This document shows, in pieces, positions 51,313 to 52,798 of a stretch of 52,798 nucleotides of DNA. The first letter of the stretch is position 1. Each line of letters starts with the position of its first letter. Under the pieces are notes generated by a model. The model was not told where the DNA came from, did no database searches, and saw nothing but the letters and a program-made list of their open reading frames with translations. This stretch comes from Chitinophagaceae bacterium. GTDB taxonomy: Bacteria; Bacteroidota; Bacteroidia; Chitinophagales; Chitinophagaceae. The stretch covers positions 1 to 52,798 of the forward strand of contig JADKAZ010000009.1 in assembly GCA_016719015.1 (NCBI GenBank). Reading direction: 5' to 3'. The position numbers were made by a program, and so were the translations under genes.

Positions 51313-51454
51313 CTCAACTTTATTTCTTGAAAAAAAATCAATGAAAAAAGAATGCTGCGCTTTTTTTCCAGCCCACCCGCCGGTGACTCCGGAGTTTGGA
51401 ATTGTGTTGATTGATTTTGCAAAGAATATGGCAAGACTCCGCTGCCAACCGGGC

Positions 51455-51472
51455 TTTTTTTGTGGAGATAAT
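51455..51472. repeat. 18-bp direct repeat, copy 2
   Basis: TTTTTTTGTGGAGATAAT, identical to the copy at 50733-50750 and 14 bp before the recombinase start codon. Confidence 0.7.
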
Positions 51473-51485
51473 GTAAATTGAGTAC

Positions 51486-52712
51486 ATGAAAAAGGTGACG
51501 CTCAAACCACTTTACCACAAGAACCAGGAATGTATTGGTATCTATTTTGAAAATACGACTGTATTGAACGGAGCCATCCGGAAAAACGCCGGGGCTAAGT
51601 GGAGCCAGACAAATAAGTGCTGGTACATCCCACTCAGCAAAGAAAATTACAATAAACTTTTCTTTGCATTAAAAGGGAAAGCTGCTATTGAACAATCGGC
51701 ATTGCATGAATACCTGGCAGCAAAAAAGAAAAAGGTGGCGCCGGCTAAAACTTCCGTAACTGCCAAACCTGTAACCCCGGCCATGCTGTTGCCTACGACA
51801 TCAAAAAAACAAGTAACAGTTTATAAAGGTGGTAAAATACAAGCCGTGAATGCACATGTAATTCCTGCCATGGAGCAACACCTGAAATTAAAAGCATATA
51901 GCCCTTCCACCATCAAAACCTATTTGGGTGAGATGACACAATTATTGACCATTCTCAAAACTATTCCTGCCGATGATCTGACACCGGAACTTTTGAAACG
52001 CTACCTCATTTATTGTTATGAAAAACTGAAGCTGACAGAGAATACGTTGCACAGCCGGATAAATGCGATGAAATTTTATTACGAGCAAGTATTGAAAAGA
52101 GATAAATTTTTTTGGGAAATACCGAGGCCTAAAAAACCATTTTTACTACCAAAATTGTTGAACGAAACGGAATTAACAAACCTGTTCAATGCCCTGGCCA
52201 ATAAAAAACATAAAGCAATGTTGTTTACGGCGTATAGTTCGGGCCTTAGGGTAAGTGAAATTGTGAACCTGAAAATTTCGGATATAGATAGTAAAAGAAT
52301 GCAAATTCTTGTTCAACGGGCTAAGGGGAAAAAAGACAGGTATGTTAATTTAAGTCCTTTGGTGCTGGATATTCTCAGAAAATATATACAGGAATATAAA
52401 CCTCGTCCAAAAGTGTATTTATTTGAATCAGAACAAACATTCACTGCTTATCCCACCCGGACGGTACAGCAGATATTTACCAATGCAAAACATAAAGCCG
52501 GTATCAGAAAAGAAGTTGGCATCCATAGCCTGAGACACAGTTTTGCTACACACCTGCTTGATAAAGGAACGGATATAAGGTACATTAAAGACTTATTGGG
52601 ACATTTCAATCTTAAGACAACCGAACGATATTTACATGTAAGTAAAAAGCAATTAGTGAATATTATAAGCCCATTTGATGATTTATGGAAGAAAAATGAA
52701 TTGGAATGGTAG
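51486..52712 (+). CDS. Tyrosine recombinase (phage-integrase family)
   Basis: A 408-residue site-specific recombinase. The N-terminal 80 residues (a domain with AGAKWSQTNKCWYIPLSKEN) are extra; residues about 120-215 form the SAM-like core-binding domain (LKLKAYSPSTIKTYLGEMTQ). The catalytic set is complete: Arg255 in SGLRVSEI, Lys in RAKGKKDRYVNL, His347 and Arg350 in HSLRHSFATHLL, His373 in LLGHFN, nucleophile Tyr382 in TTERYLHVS. The close GIHSLRHSFATHLLDKGTDI spacing resembles XerC/D and IntI-type recombinases, but no IntI-specific insertion can be claimed by eye. It stands after a repeat-rich gap, suggesting a mobile or inverting element boundary. Confidence 0.92.
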   Translation: MKKVTLKPLYHKNQECIGIYFENTTVLNGAIRKNAGAKWSQTNKCWYIPLSKENYNKLFFALKGKAAIEQSALHEYLAAKKKKVAPAKTSVTAKPVTPAMLLPTTSKKQVTVYKGGKIQAVNAHVIPAMEQHLKLKAYSPSTIKTYLGEMTQLLTILKTIPADDLTPELLKRYLIYCYEKLKLTENTLHSRINAMKFYYEQVLKRDKFFWEIPRPKKPFLLPKLLNETELTNLFNALANKKHKAMLFTAYSSGLRVSEIVNLKISDIDSKRMQILVQRAKGKKDRYVNLSPLVLDILRKYIQEYKPRPKVYLFESEQTFTAYPTRTVQQIFTNAKHKAGIRKEVGIHSLRHSFATHLLDKGTDIRYIKDLLGHFNLKTTERYLHVSKKQLVNIISPFDDLWKKNELEW

Positions 52713-52798
52713 ATTGGATTGACCTAACAACAATACAAAATGTATAACATCAATTCGCTGATTTTCAATAGCTAAATAATTTTATACCCTGGGTCTTA

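Larger units (their letters stand above)
50751..51454. other. Repeat-rich non-coding region before the recombinase
   Basis: About 700 bp without a credible gene (a frame at 50912-51184 is low-complexity and made of dispersed repeat sequence). It contains two copies of a 49-bp repeat with palindromic GTCATGCCGGGnCTGACCCG, and a stretch TTTACCTTGATGCAAAAAGA that resembles short dispersed sequences typical of this bacterial group. Confidence 0.65.

Noticed and set aside
1..52798. CRISPR arrays, tRNA or rRNA genes
   Set aside because: No regularly spaced repeats and no cloverleaf or rRNA-like segments were found by eye. The only RNA gene recognised is ffs.

Overview
The window looks like a chromosomal segment of a Bacteroidota bacterium, most likely Chitinophagaceae or a close relative. 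The evidence is moderate-to-low GC, TAnnTTTG-type -7 promoter boxes, a T9SS sorting-domain protein, a DUF5103 T9SS plug protein, a TamL-like lipidated outer-membrane barrel, a DUF4350/DUF4129/MoxR/DUF58/SpoIIM cluster, DUF2911 and CHAT-TPR proteins. No rRNA, tRNA, CRISPR array or intact IS transposase was seen.

Positions 1-5,420 are an accessory island built like a gene-cassette array. Four blocks (a HEPN_Swt1 + AbiGi-like pair; a four-gene set ending in a membrane-anchored J-protein; a TraB/GumN protein; a GNAT acetyltransferase) are separated by about 200-bp intergenic elements. The elements have facing, near-complementary ends (GGCnTACAAC ... GTTGTAnGCC) and resemble oversized attC sites without the canonical core. 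Most genes here carry single-base frameshifts at homopolymers.

Positions 5,503-14,544 hold a Ca2+-type P-ATPase, a secreted CHAT (caspase-like)-TPR protein, a DUF2911 protein and a frameshifted TlpA-like thioredoxin. Positions 14,633-21,968 (minus strand) are a complete tryptophan operon: trpL leader, trpE-trpG fusion, trpD, trpC, trpF, trpB, a DUF559 nuclease gene, trpA. The leader peptide has three consecutive Trp codons and is followed by a terminator hairpin and a competing antiterminator pairing, a textbook translation-coupled attenuator. Short palindromic repeats (core TCTCCCCTAAAGGGGAGA) are scattered through this operon. One copy forms the in-frame TrpE-TrpG linker, one sits in frame near the N-terminus of TrpA, and others supply the last codons of trpB and trpG. 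Two perfect 34-bp copies in opposite orientation flank the DUF559 gene.

Positions 22,028-32,244 carry mostly exported enzymes and unknowns (putative metallopeptidase, amidohydrolase, S9 peptidase, beta-propeller-like protein, T9SS cargo) and small membrane proteins. Then come the SRP RNA gene (ffs), a transaldolase-like aldolase, the T9SS plug protein, a LolC/E-type permease with a TTG start overlapping a six-codon upstream ORF, an rRNA/tRNA 2'-O-methyltransferase, TamL and TruB. Positions 39,599-46,050 are the MoxR/DUF58 cluster with a divergent RDD protein. The end holds a frameshifted DUF5362-like membrane protein, a prolyl-tRNA synthetase lacking its N-terminus beside a four-helix-bundle gene fragment, an Asn/Ser-rich lipoprotein, an OmpP1/FadL-like outer-membrane protein, an 800-bp repeat-rich gap and a tyrosine recombinase.
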